Part shown: in pieces, positions 12,058 through 23,410 of the stretch
Numbering within the stretch: position 1 is the first letter of the stretch
Layout: every line of letters starts with the position of its first letter
From: Cyclina sinensis
Lineage: Eukaryota; Mollusca; Bivalvia; Venerida; Veneridae
Direction: 5' to 3'
Assembly (NCBI GenBank): GCA_012932295.1
Contig: JAAONU010000002.1
Location: 19,747,770-19,811,769, forward strand
DNA: 64,000 nucleotides
Position numbers and translations under genes: made by a program
The notes under the pieces: model-generated
Database searches by the model: none
What the model saw: the letters and a program-made list of their open reading frames with translations, nothing else
What the model was told of the DNA's origin: nothing

Positions 12058-13811
12058 AGGGCCATGATGGCCCTAAATCGCTCACCTGAGACTCACTGCT
12101 CATGTTACAAATATCGTTATTGGTTTTTATAGGTGCAAGTTTGAAAAGCTTTGCAATAAGTTTGAAGACTCTGGGTGGAATGGTACTCAGTTTTTTTAGC
12201 AGAAATAGTTTTACTCTACAGGTCTCAATGACTTTAACCTTTGACCTACAGACCCCATACTCTATAAACTTTGAAGGTTCTGGGTGTAATGACACTCCAG
12301 TTACTGAGAAGAAATAGTTTTCACTCTACATGTCCCTGTGACCTTGACTTTTGACCTACTGACCCCAAAAATGATTAGGTTCTTAAAGACAATCATCCTA
12401 TGAAGTTTGAAGGCTCTGGGTAAAATGGTACTCCAGTTACTGAGCAGAAACAGTTTTCACTCTATAGGTCCCTGTGAACTTAACCTTTCACCTATGGACC
12501 CTAAAAACAATAGGGTTCTTCTTATACAATTATCATATAAAGTTTGAAGGCTCTGGGTGTAATGGTACTACAGTTACTCTGCAGAAATAGTTTTCACACC
12601 CCAGGTCCCTGTGACACTGACCTTTGACATACTAGCCCCAAAAAACATGGTCCTTCTATTTAGTAAAAGCAATCATCCTATGAAGTTTGGAGGCTCAAAG
12701 CAAAATGGTAATCCTGTTTTTGAGTGGAAATGGTTTTCACTCTAGAGGTCCCTCTCACGTTGACCTTTCACCTACTGACCCAAAACACAAAAGGGATTTT
12801 TTGCACTGAATAAGGACAATAACCCTGTGAAGTTTGAATGCTTTGGGTCAACTGGTACTCAAGTTATTGAAAGGAAACAAAGTGTGAAAGACAGACAGAC
12901 AAACAGACACCCATGGACAAGGCAAAAACAATATGTCTCCATCAGAGTGCGGGGTTGGGAGGAGACATAACAAAGAACAATTGAAGGTATAGCCCTTGGT
13001 GTTTAAGAGCAGCAGATTTTTTAAGTTTTCCCTATATAAATCCTTGTGTAAAATCAAAGGACCCCCCGGGTGGGGCCAGTTTTTAACCCAAGGGTCATGA
13101 CTTGAACAAATTTGGTAGAGGTCCACTAGACAATGCTGCACTCCAAATATCTAAACTGTAGGCAATGTGGTTTCTGACAAGAAGATTTTTTAAATTTTTC
13201 CTATATAACTCTATGTAAAACAAGTGACCCCTGGGGCAGGGCCTTTTTAGACCCAGGTGCTGATTTGAACAAATTTGGAAGAGGTCGAGTAGACAATGCT
13301 GTACACCAAATATCTTAACTCTATGCCTTGTGGTATCTGAAAAGAAGATTTTTAAAGTTTTTCCTATATAACTCTATGTAAAATATATGACCCCTGAGGC
13401 GGGAGGATTTTTAAGTTTTCCCTATATAAATCTATGTAAAAACAACTGACCCCTGGGGTGGGGTCAGTTTTGACCCCACGGTCATAATTTGAACAAACTT
13501 CATACTAAATATCTAAGCTCCAGGCCATGAGGTTTCGGAGAAGAAAATTTTCAAAGATCCAACTTTTAAAATCTAATTTTAGCTCCAGTGAACCAGAAAT
13601 CCAATGGACCAGAACCATTTGAACAATCTTGGTAGAGCTTCATGCAAGGAACATCCCAGGCAAGTTTCATTTAATTTGGCCCTTTGGTTTCAGAGGAGAT
13701 GTCATTTGAATGAAAAGATGACGACAGACGGACGGACAGACTGACAGACAGATGATGGAGAACGGACAAAGACTGATCAGAAAAGCTCACCCTTTGTGCT
13801 CAGGTGAGCTA
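12058..13811 (+). repeat. Family A/G composite element inserted in the LINE
   Basis: It has an exact 5' cap (ACAAGAGGGCCATGATGGCC). The first half is made of a distinct module type, with TCCCTGTGACCTTGACTTTT, CTGACCCCAAAAA and GAAGGCTCTGGGT, ending near 12972 at GGAGACATAACAAAG. Normal A modules follow, then GACGGACGGACAG and a 3' hairpin ending TGTGCTCAGGTGAGCTAAAA. A similar composite occurs at 51132-52040, so the chimaeric layout is a subfamily and not a one-off. Confidence 0.75.
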
Positions 13812-15476
13812 AAAAATGGTAGAGAAGATACCCATAAAATATGTAGGGAAAAATATTAGAAACTGTAAATATATATAACTTAATTGATATATGGAGATTA
13901 TTAAACCCCACCAAACATCAATACACATGACATTCAAATACTAAACCAACTATATTTAGTAGACTAGATTTCTTTTTAATATCTGATACACTAATTAATA
14001 TTACTAAAAATTGTAAAATAAAGCCAGGATATAAATCAGACCATTCTAACGTCAAAAAAAGACAAAGATATAAAAGGGATCTCAGTAAATACTAGTAATC
14101 AAGAAATAAAACAGACGCTTTTTGCCGATGATGCCACTTTTATGAACAATGGATCAAAAGAGTCCTTTGAGAAACTAGTTAGAACACTTACCAATTTTGA
14201 ATATGCTTCTGGTTACAACTAAATACTAACAAGTCCACGGTGTTACGCATTGGATCACTTAGAAAAACAAAGTTAATTTATTGTCCAGATAAAAAGTTTA
14301 AATGGACGTCAGATTCCTCAAACATATAAGGAATGTGTTTTACTAACAATGCAGAAGAAAATATATGACTTAACTTAAGACCAAAATTATTAAACTTCAA
14401 AAACTGTTTAAAACAATGGGAGCACAGAAAATTGACGTTATTAGGAAAAATTACAGTGATATAAACATTCGCATTACCAAAAATTATAAATATATCCATT
14501 TACAGTGTTACCCAATTCCACAGACGAAACGATAAAAGAAATTACAAAGATAGCATATACAAACATGGATGTTTAAAAATGGTAGATATTCCAAAATTCA
14601 TTACATCAATAAAAAGCTGTTGGGTTAAAAGAATAATTGATGAAAGTAATAACGGAGATTGGAAAATCTTTTATAGTAATCTATTGCAAAAAGTAAGTGT
14701 TAAATTAATATTTGAATGTAATTAAGAACAACACGATATAGACATATTATGCAAAACAACACCTTTTTTAAAGATATACTAAAAGCTTGGAATAAAATAA
14801 AAATAAAGCCATCAACAACAGTATCTATCGGTAGAAAAATAATTTGGAATAACTCTGATATTAAAATGAATAATAAAACCTTTTATTATAAAAATTGGCA
14901 TGAAAAAGGTATAAAATATCTAGAACATCTTTTTGACTACAGAGTCAACTAGTACTACACCTTCGCAAATTTCAAATATTTGTATGATATAGATACTATT
15001 GACTTTCTTAAATATCAACAATTAATAAATAGTATACAGAAAAATTATAAACAAATGTTGAGAAATGAAGGACTGGTAAATAATCCAAAAGATACAGTGC
15101 TAAAAAGAATTAGAGATTCAAAAAACCCAAATAGATTATTATACAAATGAGTCAATCCAAAAATCTCGATATAATATCGGAAATGAAATTGAAAAGATTT
15201 TTTGAAAATAAACAATTAGATTGGGTAAAAATATATGTACAATCTTTGATTACAACAATCGACACAAAATTAAGAAACTTTCAATATAAGTATTTAATGC
15301 GAATAATTCCAACCAATGATTATCTTTTCAAATGTAGAATTGTCAGTTCTAATTTATGTGACTTTTATAATATGTATGAAGAAAAATTAGAACACCTATT
15401 CTGGGGATGTCATTATGTACAAATAATATGGAATAATTTACTGAAGTTTCTAGCACATAAAAACCAAAATATAAAT
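13812..15476 (+). pseudogene. L1/Tx1-like LINE relic, end of endonuclease, partial RT and C-terminal region
   Basis: Translation with frame changes gives LIDIWRLLNPTKHQYT and KPGYKSDHSNV (end of the endonuclease). It then jumps to KQTLFADDATFMNNGSKESF with the reverse-transcriptase FADD box near 14126, so most of the RT fingers and palm are deleted. LKQWEHRKLTLLGKITVI and the C-terminal block FQYKYLMRIIPTNDYLFKCR plus KLEHLFWGCHYVQIIWNNLL follow, typical of the L1-group tail. It is truncated at 15476 by a family D repeat. It is inactive. Confidence 0.72.
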
Positions 15477-16005
15477 AGAGCTATCACTAAATGTGATTAA
15501 TACCCCCAAAACACCGCTACAGAACAGAGGAAGTTATCAATTAAGTAACAGAATACTTCCTAAAAAAACTAAAAAAGAGATATGGTTGTGGGCAATTAAA
15601 GATAGTTGTAGTTCTTCTACATTGCATTTCCTCTCATTGCACTTGACCATTGTATGAAGTTGCATTGAATTCCAAAAAAACAGTTTTCAAGTTATTCTCC
15701 AGACAAAGAAAACTAACAAAGGGCAATAACTGTGCAAACAGTGAAGACAGAGTTATAGCTCTTGTACACTGCTCATCCACTCAATGTCCTTGACCATTGT
15801 ATGAAGTTGCATTGAATTCGAACCACGAGTTTCCTACTTATATCTGAAAAAGGAAATCCAAGGAAGGGCAATAACTCTGCAAATAGTGAAAATGGAGTTA
15901 AAGCTCTTATACAATGCACTTTCTCTCATTGTGCTTGATCATTGTATGAAGTTGCATTGAATTCCAACCAGTAGTTTTCAAGTTATGCTCCAAATAAAGG
16001 AAAAC
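15477..16005 (+). repeat. Family D2 fragment inserted in the LINE tail
   Basis: It starts AGAGCTATCACTAAATGTGA with the ATACCCCCAAAA cap and holds about three 146 bp-type modules. It breaks off without a 3' cap at AACCAACAAAAAAAAAGTC, where family B begins. Confidence 0.7.
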
Positions 16006-17596
16006 CAACAAAAAAAAAGTCGAGCTTATAATGACAAAGTTATGACAATTTACGGTCAAGGTCAATTTAGGTCATGGTCAAAGTTATTCAACAAGTCGGT
16101 TTTGTCATATGTGTTGATTTGTCAAAGTATGAATCAATTCCAACTATAAATAACAAGTTATGGCAAATTGTAGCAAAATTCAATAAATTGACCTTGATGG
16201 TCAAAATCATTCTAAGGTCAAGTTGATACATGAAAGAATCATAATGTCGGATTTGTCATGCGTGTTGTTTTGTCTAAGTATGAATCAAATATATAGATAA
16301 ATACAAAAGGTATGACAAATAGAGCAAAATTCAATAATTTGACCTTGACAATCATAGCCATTTTAAGGTAAAGGTCAAGCTTTAATAATTTATCATGTGG
16401 GCTTTGTCATACGTGTTGTTTTGTCAAAATATGATTAAAATCCAAACACAAATAACAAAGTTATGGCCAGTTTAAGCAAAATACAATAATTTGACCTTGG
16501 CTGTCAAGGTCATTTGAAGGTCAAGGTCAGATCTGAAAGAATCAAAATGTCAGATTTGTCATAAGTGTTGTTTTGTCTGACTTTGAATCAAAACCATAAA
16601 TAAATGAGAAAATTATATGAATCAAATCTAGCCATAAACAACAAAGTTATGACAATTTAAGCAAAATTCAATCAATTGACTTTTAAAGGTCATTTAAAGG
16701 TTAAGGTCACACTTGAATAATTTATCATGTCGGCTTTGTCATAAGTGTTGATTTGCCCAAGTATGAATCAAATCCAGCCAAAAACAACAAAGTCTGGACA
16801 ATTTAGGCAAAATTCAACCATCTGACATTGACGGTCAAGGTCATTTTTAGGTCATGGTCATATCTGAGATATTCAACATGTCGGTTTTGTCATAAGTGTT
16901 GTTTGTCCAAGTATAAATCAAATCAAACCATAAACTAAAAACTTTTGGCCAATTTTAGCAAAATTCAATAATTTGACCTTGAAGATGAAGGTCATTTATG
17001 AGTCAAGGTCAAGTTCAGTCAGGTCCACTACAAGATGTTGTCCAAAGGGTTGTTGTGTCCAAGTATGAAGACAATCCACCAAAGTTCAATATTTTGATCT
17101 TGAAGATGAAGGTTATTTATGTGTCAAGGTAAAGTTTAGTCTGGTGTACTTAAATGTCTTGACTGTCTAAAGGGTTGTTGTGTCGAAGCATGAAGACAAT
17201 CCACCTATTATCAATAAAGTTATGGCCAATTTTAGCAAAATTCAATATTTTGACCTTGAAGGTGAAGGTAAGGTTTAGTCTGGTGTACTTAAATGTCTTG
17301 TCTAAAGAGTTGTTGTGTCGAAGCATGAAGACAATCCACCTATTATCAATAAAGTTATGGCCAATTTTAGCAAAATTCAATATTTTGACCTTGAAGGTGA
17401 AGGTCATTTATGAGTCAAGGTCAAGTTTAGTCTGGTCTTCTTAAAGGTCTTGTCCAAAGGGTTGTTTTGTCCAAGTATGAAGACAATCCATAAAGGAATA
17501 AAAAAAATATGATCAATGTTAAAGTTTTCGGATGGGAATGGCAACGACACCATGACTATAGCAATAACTTGATTTTTTTTTCGAAAAAAGTAGAGC
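16006..17596 (+). repeat. Family B element, 5' truncated
   Basis: About ten modules with TTTGTCATAAGTGTTGTTTT, AACAAAGTTATGGCCAATTT and TTGACCTTGACTGTCAAGG. Two consecutive modules at about 17150-17410 are nearly identical over roughly 110 bp. It ends in the B 3' region at TTTTTTTTCGAAAAAAGTAG and AGCTAAC. Reading frames seen on either strand here are by-products of the repeat. Confidence 0.75.
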
Positions 17597-17740
17597 TAAC
17601 TAGAACTGTGTCCAAAGGACACGGATGCCCCCACTGTGCAGATGTGCTCGTAAACAAGAGCAGCTTCATTTAATGTCTACAAAATTCTGTTCTTATCATA
17701 GCATTTCAGTTGAAATTTCCTCAATTCATGTATTAATGAT
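17597..17740 (+). repeat. Family H element, 5' part
   Basis: It starts AACTAGAACTGTGTCCAAAG with the self-complementary GTGTCC-AAA-GGACAC and the cap ATGCCCCCACTGTG. It is interrupted at 17741 by a TIR element and resumes at 19611. Confidence 0.65.
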
Positions 17741-19610
17741 AAGGCCAAAAAAAAAAAAATAATGTGGTTCTGGTAACATGCTGAAAAAAAATAGGGTAGG
17801 TAGGTAGGAAAAATATTTTATTTTTTAAAAATATTTTATTTCGGCTAAAACTGGACATCTATTAAATATGAATAGATGAACATTATATTAATTGTTACAC
17901 CAGAACACAGAAAAATCTGACAGTATTAAACATGTTCTCTGGAATAAAAAGACAGTCACAAATGAATGATTTTAATCTAACTATGAAAAAAAAAGCAACT
18001 AAGCAGTTCCAGATATTCAGATAAAAATGCAGAGCTTTCGCTAGGGTCAAAATTTTGGTAGAAGTGACTTCTCCCTAAGGCAAGATTTGGGAGAAGTTAG
18101 AAGACTCCTGGGAGAAATTAGCGCTGGCAGTGCCAGTTCCATTTGTGAATGACAATGACAGACAGCAAATATGTGGAGTGATTTTTATTCAACTAACTAT
18201 TAAAAACTTGTGTATCTGTGGCATCAAAATTCAGTAGCTTTTTTGTGAAAAGTCTGGGATGTGTTTCCAGTTTAACCAGAATTTTTTTTGAACAAAATTA
18301 CAAACAGTTTGAAAAATTTACAATTTTCAGATGTAAATTATGTTGATTCATTTTAACTGTTGCTTTCTAACCACAACAGAACTATTCAAGTCTCAGAGAA
18401 AAAGAACTTTTTAAATGAAAAACAGGTACTTATAATCAAATCAATACCATTTATCTTAATCAATCAATTGAATGTTGTGAATTTGCCATATAAAGAGTCT
18501 CCAAGACACTGTTTTCTACAAATACTAAAATACGTCGGGGTCGCGGAAATATATGACAGACAGAATTTATCTGAGATTTTTATTCGCTGCTTCATGTTTA
18601 ATGAACTTAATGTTTGCTGGAATTGGTTTCCTTCAATTTGTTAAGCTTGTCTTAAATCTACTGGAGTTTTTCTTATAAAATAAAATTCTACAAATAAATC
18701 CGAGAATTAAAACAAAAATACCAAAAAGTATTTTTGCCATTTTCTTACACTGTTTCAAAGGCTAGAATCACAGTGGTAAAGCATTGATGTTTAACCCTTT
18801 GCCTTTAAAATTAAACATTCAATTAATTTGTTAAGACATAGTTTGCTTGACTTTTAAGATTTGTAGAGTCCGTTGTACACAACAGTTTTTTACTCGGTGT
18901 ACATCAAGTTACATTATTGACCCAATTCAACACCTGTTGAGGGCTAACTGTGTTAATTGCGTATCGAGTGTCAACACACAGGATTAAATAAATGAAAGTA
19001 GTTAACTGCGCTCTGATTGGCCAATGCTTCGAAGGTAGTATGTATTGATGCCGTTTCCGAGTATAAGCTCCGCCCATAACCGGAGCTTAGCAAGTTATTG
19101 ACGTCGGCAGATGAAACGTTTTCGGCGAAGTTGATATCGCTTTGATGCTTCATAAAGGCAAAGTCAGGGAGTTTTGGGCATTTTAAATGGATTAATTTTT
19201 TAAGTGTTGGTACAGTATTTTACTCATTACTGTTTGCCATAAGGGCGACTTGTCTTAGGTAGTCATGCACCTCAGAAAACACCTCGCTGATAAGGCGATG
19301 ATGCGGCACAGTTTTCATCACGTTCTTTCTGTCCATGTGCCAACACTTGACAAATGTAATTGCCAGAACAGTCACTGTCGAACATTTCCATGTTTTTTTC
19401 CTCGAAAAATGTTTTGCTAGCGACGATCGTAAGAACTATACATTCGTGAAATTACTTTATGCTGATATGGCACCGTTCCGTACCGTACACGGGAAAATAG
19501 TCGATTCGGCCGATGATGCAGGAAATGCCATAAAATAATTTAGGGTCGGGGCCAAAATGATAGGGTCGGTCGGGTTACCGGAACCACAATATTATTTTGT
19601 TTTGGCCTAA
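17741..19610. mobile_element. Non-autonomous DNA transposon with roughly 35 bp terminal inverted repeats
   Basis: The left end reads AAGGCCAAAAAAA, then AATAATGTGGTTCTGGTAAC. The right end, reverse-complemented, reads TTAGGCCAAAACAAAATAAT, then ATTGTGGTTCCGGTAAC. Both flanks belong to one family H repeat, so the element sits inside it. The interior has no recognisable transposase. Short frames at 18360-18644 and 19335-19538 match nothing I know. An inner region near 19010-19110 has a CCAAT/ATTGG pair and TGACGTCGG, resembling a promoter. No target duplication is obvious. Confidence 0.65.
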
Positions 19611-20211
19611 AGTCACCTAACTCTTGAGGCATCATATTTGGTCTCTTACAGATGGAATACAATATTAGTGTCTGAATAAAACTGAATTTTGAAACACATG
19701 TATGGTCTCCTTTACTTCCATCTACACATTAAGGTTGTTCATCCCTGGAAGTTTAAGCAAAATCTGCCATCCGGTTTAAGAGGAGTTGCGTTCACAAAAT
19801 TTCTATATGGTATATAGTGAAAAAATCAAAAAAGGGCCATAATTCTGTTAAATTTGATCGCAGCAAAAATTCCTTCCTTTACTACCATCTACACATTAAG
19901 GTTGTTCATCCCTAAAAGTTTAAGCAAAATCTGCCATCCGGTTTAAGAGAAGTTGCGTTCACAAAATTTCTACATAGTATATAGTGAAAAAATCAACAAA
20001 GGGCCATAATTCTGTTAAATTTGGTCGCAGCGAAAATTCCTTCTTTTACTACCATCTACACATTAAGGTTATTCATCCCTGGAAGTTTAAGCAAAATCTG
20101 CCATCCGGTTTAAGAGGAGTTGTGTTCACAAGATTTCGGGACGTACGGACGGACGGACGGACGGACAAGTGCAACGCTATATGCTCCCCACTTTGTGGGG
20201 CCATAAAAATC
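19611..20211 (+). repeat. Family H element, 3' part
   Basis: Three modules of about 165 bp carry CATCTACACATTAAGGTTGT and GCCATCCGGTTTAAGAG, then ACGGACGGACGGACGGACAA and the 3' cap TGTGGGGCCATAAAA, which pairs with the 5' cap at 17625. Confidence 0.7.
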
Positions 20212-20462
20212 TTAGCGCTTGGCTATGTGGATTATATAAGGTTTTCCCTTTATAAGTCTTTGTGAAATCAAGTGACTCCTGGAGTAGAGCCAATTTTTAA
20301 CCGTCAGTTTGAAAAAATTTTGTAGAGGACCTCCAGCTAATGCTGCATGTAAAATATATGAACTTCAAGTTCACTTTCAACTTCAAATTATTACAGCCAA
20401 AAGTCAATGCTGACTATACTACGCAGGTGCATGTCAGGAACGTTAAAACTGTAAAATATAAA
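20212..20462 (+). repeat. Family A fragment and spacer
   Basis: One diverged A module (AAGGTTTTCCCTTTATAAGT, then TGTAGAGGACCTCCAGCTAA) is followed by about 100 bases with nothing recognised. Confidence 0.5.
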
Positions 20463-21937
20463 CAAGAGGGCCATGATGGCCCTGTATCGCTCACCTTAGT
20501 ATGACTGCTTTTAACAAAGTTGCTATGGACCTGGTTAATTGACCTCAGATGACCCATATTCCAACTTGACCTAGAAATTATTGAAACAATCTCTTTGACA
20601 AAATTCCAGGGTATTTGGACTGAAAAAGTAGCCTCTAGAGTGTTAACAAAGTTTTTCAATATTTAGGCTCTGTGACCTAGTTTTTTACCCCAGATAACCC
20701 ATATCCAAACTTGAGCTACAAATCATCAAAACAACCTTACTGACCTGACAAATTTCCAGGACATTTGGACTGAAAATGTAGCCTCTGATCCCAGATGACC
20801 CATATCCAAATTTGAGCTAGAAATCATTGAAACAACCTTTCTGACAAATTCCAAGGACATCTGGACTAAAAATGTAACCTCTAGATCATTAACAAGGTTT
20901 TTCTACTTTCAAGCTCTGTGACCTAGTTTTTTACCCCTGAAAACCTATATTCAAAACTGAGCTAGAAATCATCGATAGAACCTTTCTGACAAATTTCCAG
21001 GTTATTTGGACTGAAAATAGAATGTTAACAAGGTTTTTCCATATTTGGACTCTGTGACCTAGTTTGTGACCCAAGATGATCCATATTCGAACTTGTTCTA
21101 GAAATTCTCAAGGCAACCTTTCTGACAAATTTCCAGATTATTTGGGCTGAAAATGTAACCACATGAGTGTTAACAAGATTTTTCTATTTTTGGGCTCTGT
21201 GACCTAGTTTTTGAACCTAGATGACCCAAATTTGAACTTGTGCTAGAAATCTTTGAAGCAAGCTTTCTGACAAATTTCCAGATTATTTGGGCTGAAAATG
21301 TAACATCTAGAGTGTTAACAAGATGTTTCTATTTTTGGGCTCTGTGACCTAGTTTTTGAACCCAGATGACCCATATTCGGACTTGAGCTAGAAATCATAG
21401 AAGCAACCTTCCTGACAAATTTCCAGATTATTTGATCTAAAAATGTTTCCTCTACAGTGTTAACAAGGTTTTTCAATATTTGGGCTCTGTGACCTAGTTT
21501 TTGACCCCAGGTGACCCATATTTGAACTTGACCTAGATTATCTGGGCTGAAAATGTAACCTCTAGAGTGTTTACAAGATTTTTTTATTTTTGGGCTCCGT
21601 GACCTAGTTTTTGAACCCAGATGACCCATATTTGAACTTGAGCTAGAAATCATCAATAGAACCTTTCTGACAAATTTCCAAGATATTTGGACTGAAAAAG
21701 TAGCCTCTAGAGTGTTAACAAGGTTTTGCTACATTTGGGCTCTTTGACCTAGTTTTCCAACCCTGATAACCCATGTTCGAACTCGTCCGAGATATTAATG
21801 AGACAAACATTCCGACCAAGTTTCATGACAACTGAGGCAAAAATGTGACCACTAGAATGTTAACAAACTAATTGTGGACGGACGGACAAAAGGTGATCAG
21901 AAAAGCTCACTCTGTCACTACGTGACAGGTGAGGTAA
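20463..21937 (+). repeat. Family I element, full length
   Basis: The 5' cap ACAAGAGGGCCATGATGGCC is shared with family A. The body is a different module of about 110-155 bp with GGGCTCTGTGACCTAGTTTT, CAGATGACCCATATTTGAAC and TTCTGACAAATTTCCAG. The 3' hairpin at 21904-21935 has the stem CTGTCAC-TAC-GTGACAG followed by GTGAGGTAAAAA. Its stem sequence differs from that of family A although the pairing is kept. Confidence 0.78.
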
Positions 21938-21959
21938 AAACAAAGTAAACATGATTTTT

Positions 21960-22755
21960 ACTAGAGATCTTACTTAAACATTTATTGTGAATATTTAAAA
22001 TCCTTAAAACTTGTTCAATCCACTGATAAAAGCTGGTGCAATTTGGGTAGCCTTAATCTCATTCAGTTATTCGTTCCAGAGTCGTACAGTCCTTTGGATA
22101 AATTCAAGAGTTCATGAGATGTTGTTTTTGACTGCGGGATGAGGAATTTGTTGTTTCTTGTGCCTGTAAGGTGATTGTGATCGACATTGACCTGTTTATT
22201 TTTTATTTTGTAAAGCATGACTAGGGTGGCTTGGTTTCACCGTTCCTGTAGTGTTGACCATTTTAATTCCTTATCATGTTATCACTGCTTTTATAGTGGT
22301 AATTATTATGAACATACCTTGCAGCTGATCTCTGGACCATTTATATTCTGTGCGTGAGGTGTTTCTGCCGTAGATGCCATATGGTTAAGCAGTATTTGAC
22401 CTGTAGTCATATGTATGTTTTGTATGATGCCTCTTTGAGCGACTTGTTTTGTGTTTCGACATTTCATCTGACGAATCTTAAGCTGTTTTTTGCTTTGTTT
22501 GTGATGTTGTTTATGTAGGATGACCAGTTCAGGTTACTACTTATAGTAAATCCTAAGTATTTTGCTTTTCTGTGGTTTTCACAATAGTATTGTGTAGGGT
22601 GTAGGGAAAAATGACTGGTTTCTTTTTCCTGTGTATTCTGAGTACTTCACATCTGTCAGGGATGAACTCCACTGCCCATTCTTTTCCCATATTTCAAGGT
22701 TGTGCAGATAATTTTGTAAGCTTTGTGATGATGCTTTTGATTTAATTTTTATGTA
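21960..22755 (-). pseudogene. LINE relic (CR1/jockey-like reverse transcriptase C-terminal region), minus strand
   Basis: The reverse complement translates from about 22740 as SLQNYLHNLEIWEKEWAVEF, then CEVLRIHRKKKPV, KYLGFTISSNLNWSSYINNI and TNKAKNSLRFVR. This is the post-catalytic part of a CR1/jockey-type RT (the LxxWxxxWxxxF block and the YLGxxI...W block). It is followed by ATLVMLYKIKNKQVNV and LTGTRNNKFLIPQSKTT, the usual C-terminal tail. Several frameshifts and stops are present. The catalytic FADD region is absent, and family A sequence begins at 22756 instead. It lies in the same orientation as the host THSD7-like gene. Confidence 0.65.
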
Positions 22756-23130
22756 GCTCTAGGCCTTGTGGTTTCAGATAAGAAGATTTTTTAAGTCTTC
22801 CCAATATCAGCTAATGTAAAATCAACTGACGCCGAGGGCAGGCCATTAATGACCCCATGGGCATAATTTGAAGTATCCTGGTAGATGGCCTCTAGCTGAT
22901 GCTAAATCTTAGCTCCTGGTTTTGTGGTTTTCAGACAAGGTTTTCTTGATAGAAATCATTTTTTTGAACAGCATTAGTCAAGTTTCATGCAAGGAACATC
23001 CCCAGCAAAGTTTAATCAACTTTAACTTGGTGAGTTAGGAGATGTTGTTTAAAGGTAAAAATTGACAATGCACACTGCATGCCAGACACAGGGCCATCCT
23101 TGAAGCTAACCTAACTCAGGTCAGCTAAAA
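22756..23130 (+). repeat. Family A fragment with 3' end
   Basis: It begins within a module (AGCTCTAGGCCTTGTGGTTT) and ends CTAACTCAGGTCAGCTAAAA, a decayed A tail. No 5' cap is present. Confidence 0.6.
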
Positions 23131-23204
23131 ATACTGATGGAAATACTCAATTGCAGAAATTATCTAGTTTTCCACTGAAAATCTGTAAAAATGTTTATAG
23201 TTAC

Positions 23205-23406
23205 CTTATGTCATTGACCATCTGCCCTTGTAGACTGTAACAGCTGACCTCTCTCTGCTGGGACCCTGGCCCACATTTGGCCCCCTGTTCATTTGGTTTA
23301 CAAGGGCCCCAAGGGTCAGTCTGCCACATATAGACAGCACACTCTATAATTGTAGGACACGTCTTGATCTCAGTCAGCTGTCTGTTTGGTGGACAAGGGG
23401 CTCCTC
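23205..23406 (-). CDS. THSD7-like gene, internal coding exon 2 of 3 in window (TSP1 repeat)
   Basis: The acceptor is TTTCTAG immediately before GAGGAGCC, and the donor is CATAAG|GTAACT. The exon is 202 bp, entering in phase 1 and leaving in phase 2. Its peptide starts GAPCPPNRQLTEIKTC, runs through CAVYMWQTDPWGPC, the W-x-x-x-x-W-x-x-C core of the divergent TSP1 type that alternates in THSD7 proteins, then CGPGSQQREVSC, and ends at VNDI plus two bases of an arginine codon. Both junctions agree in phase with the neighbouring exons, so no exon need be missing on either side. The polypyrimidine tract and branch region lie inside an abutting family A repeat: the first base of that repeat is within about five bases of the splice site. 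Minus-strand gene, same transcript as the exons at 58.0 and 9.3 kb. Confidence 0.88.
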
Positions 23407-23410
23407 CTAG

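Noticed and set aside
11690..12067. Frame treated as a separate small gene
   Set aside because: It is the second half of the L1-like endonuclease read after a frameshift. Its last residues come from the inserted repeat.
17150..17444. Paired overlapping frames on both strands with repeated peptides
   Set aside because: They arise from two near-identical family B modules. Both strands are equally open and neither peptide resembles a protein family.
20463..21937. Canonical Helitron identity for families A and I
   Set aside because: The hairpin and CTAA end fit, but the 5' end does not begin with TC and no Rep/helicase sequence is present. Reported only as a comparison.
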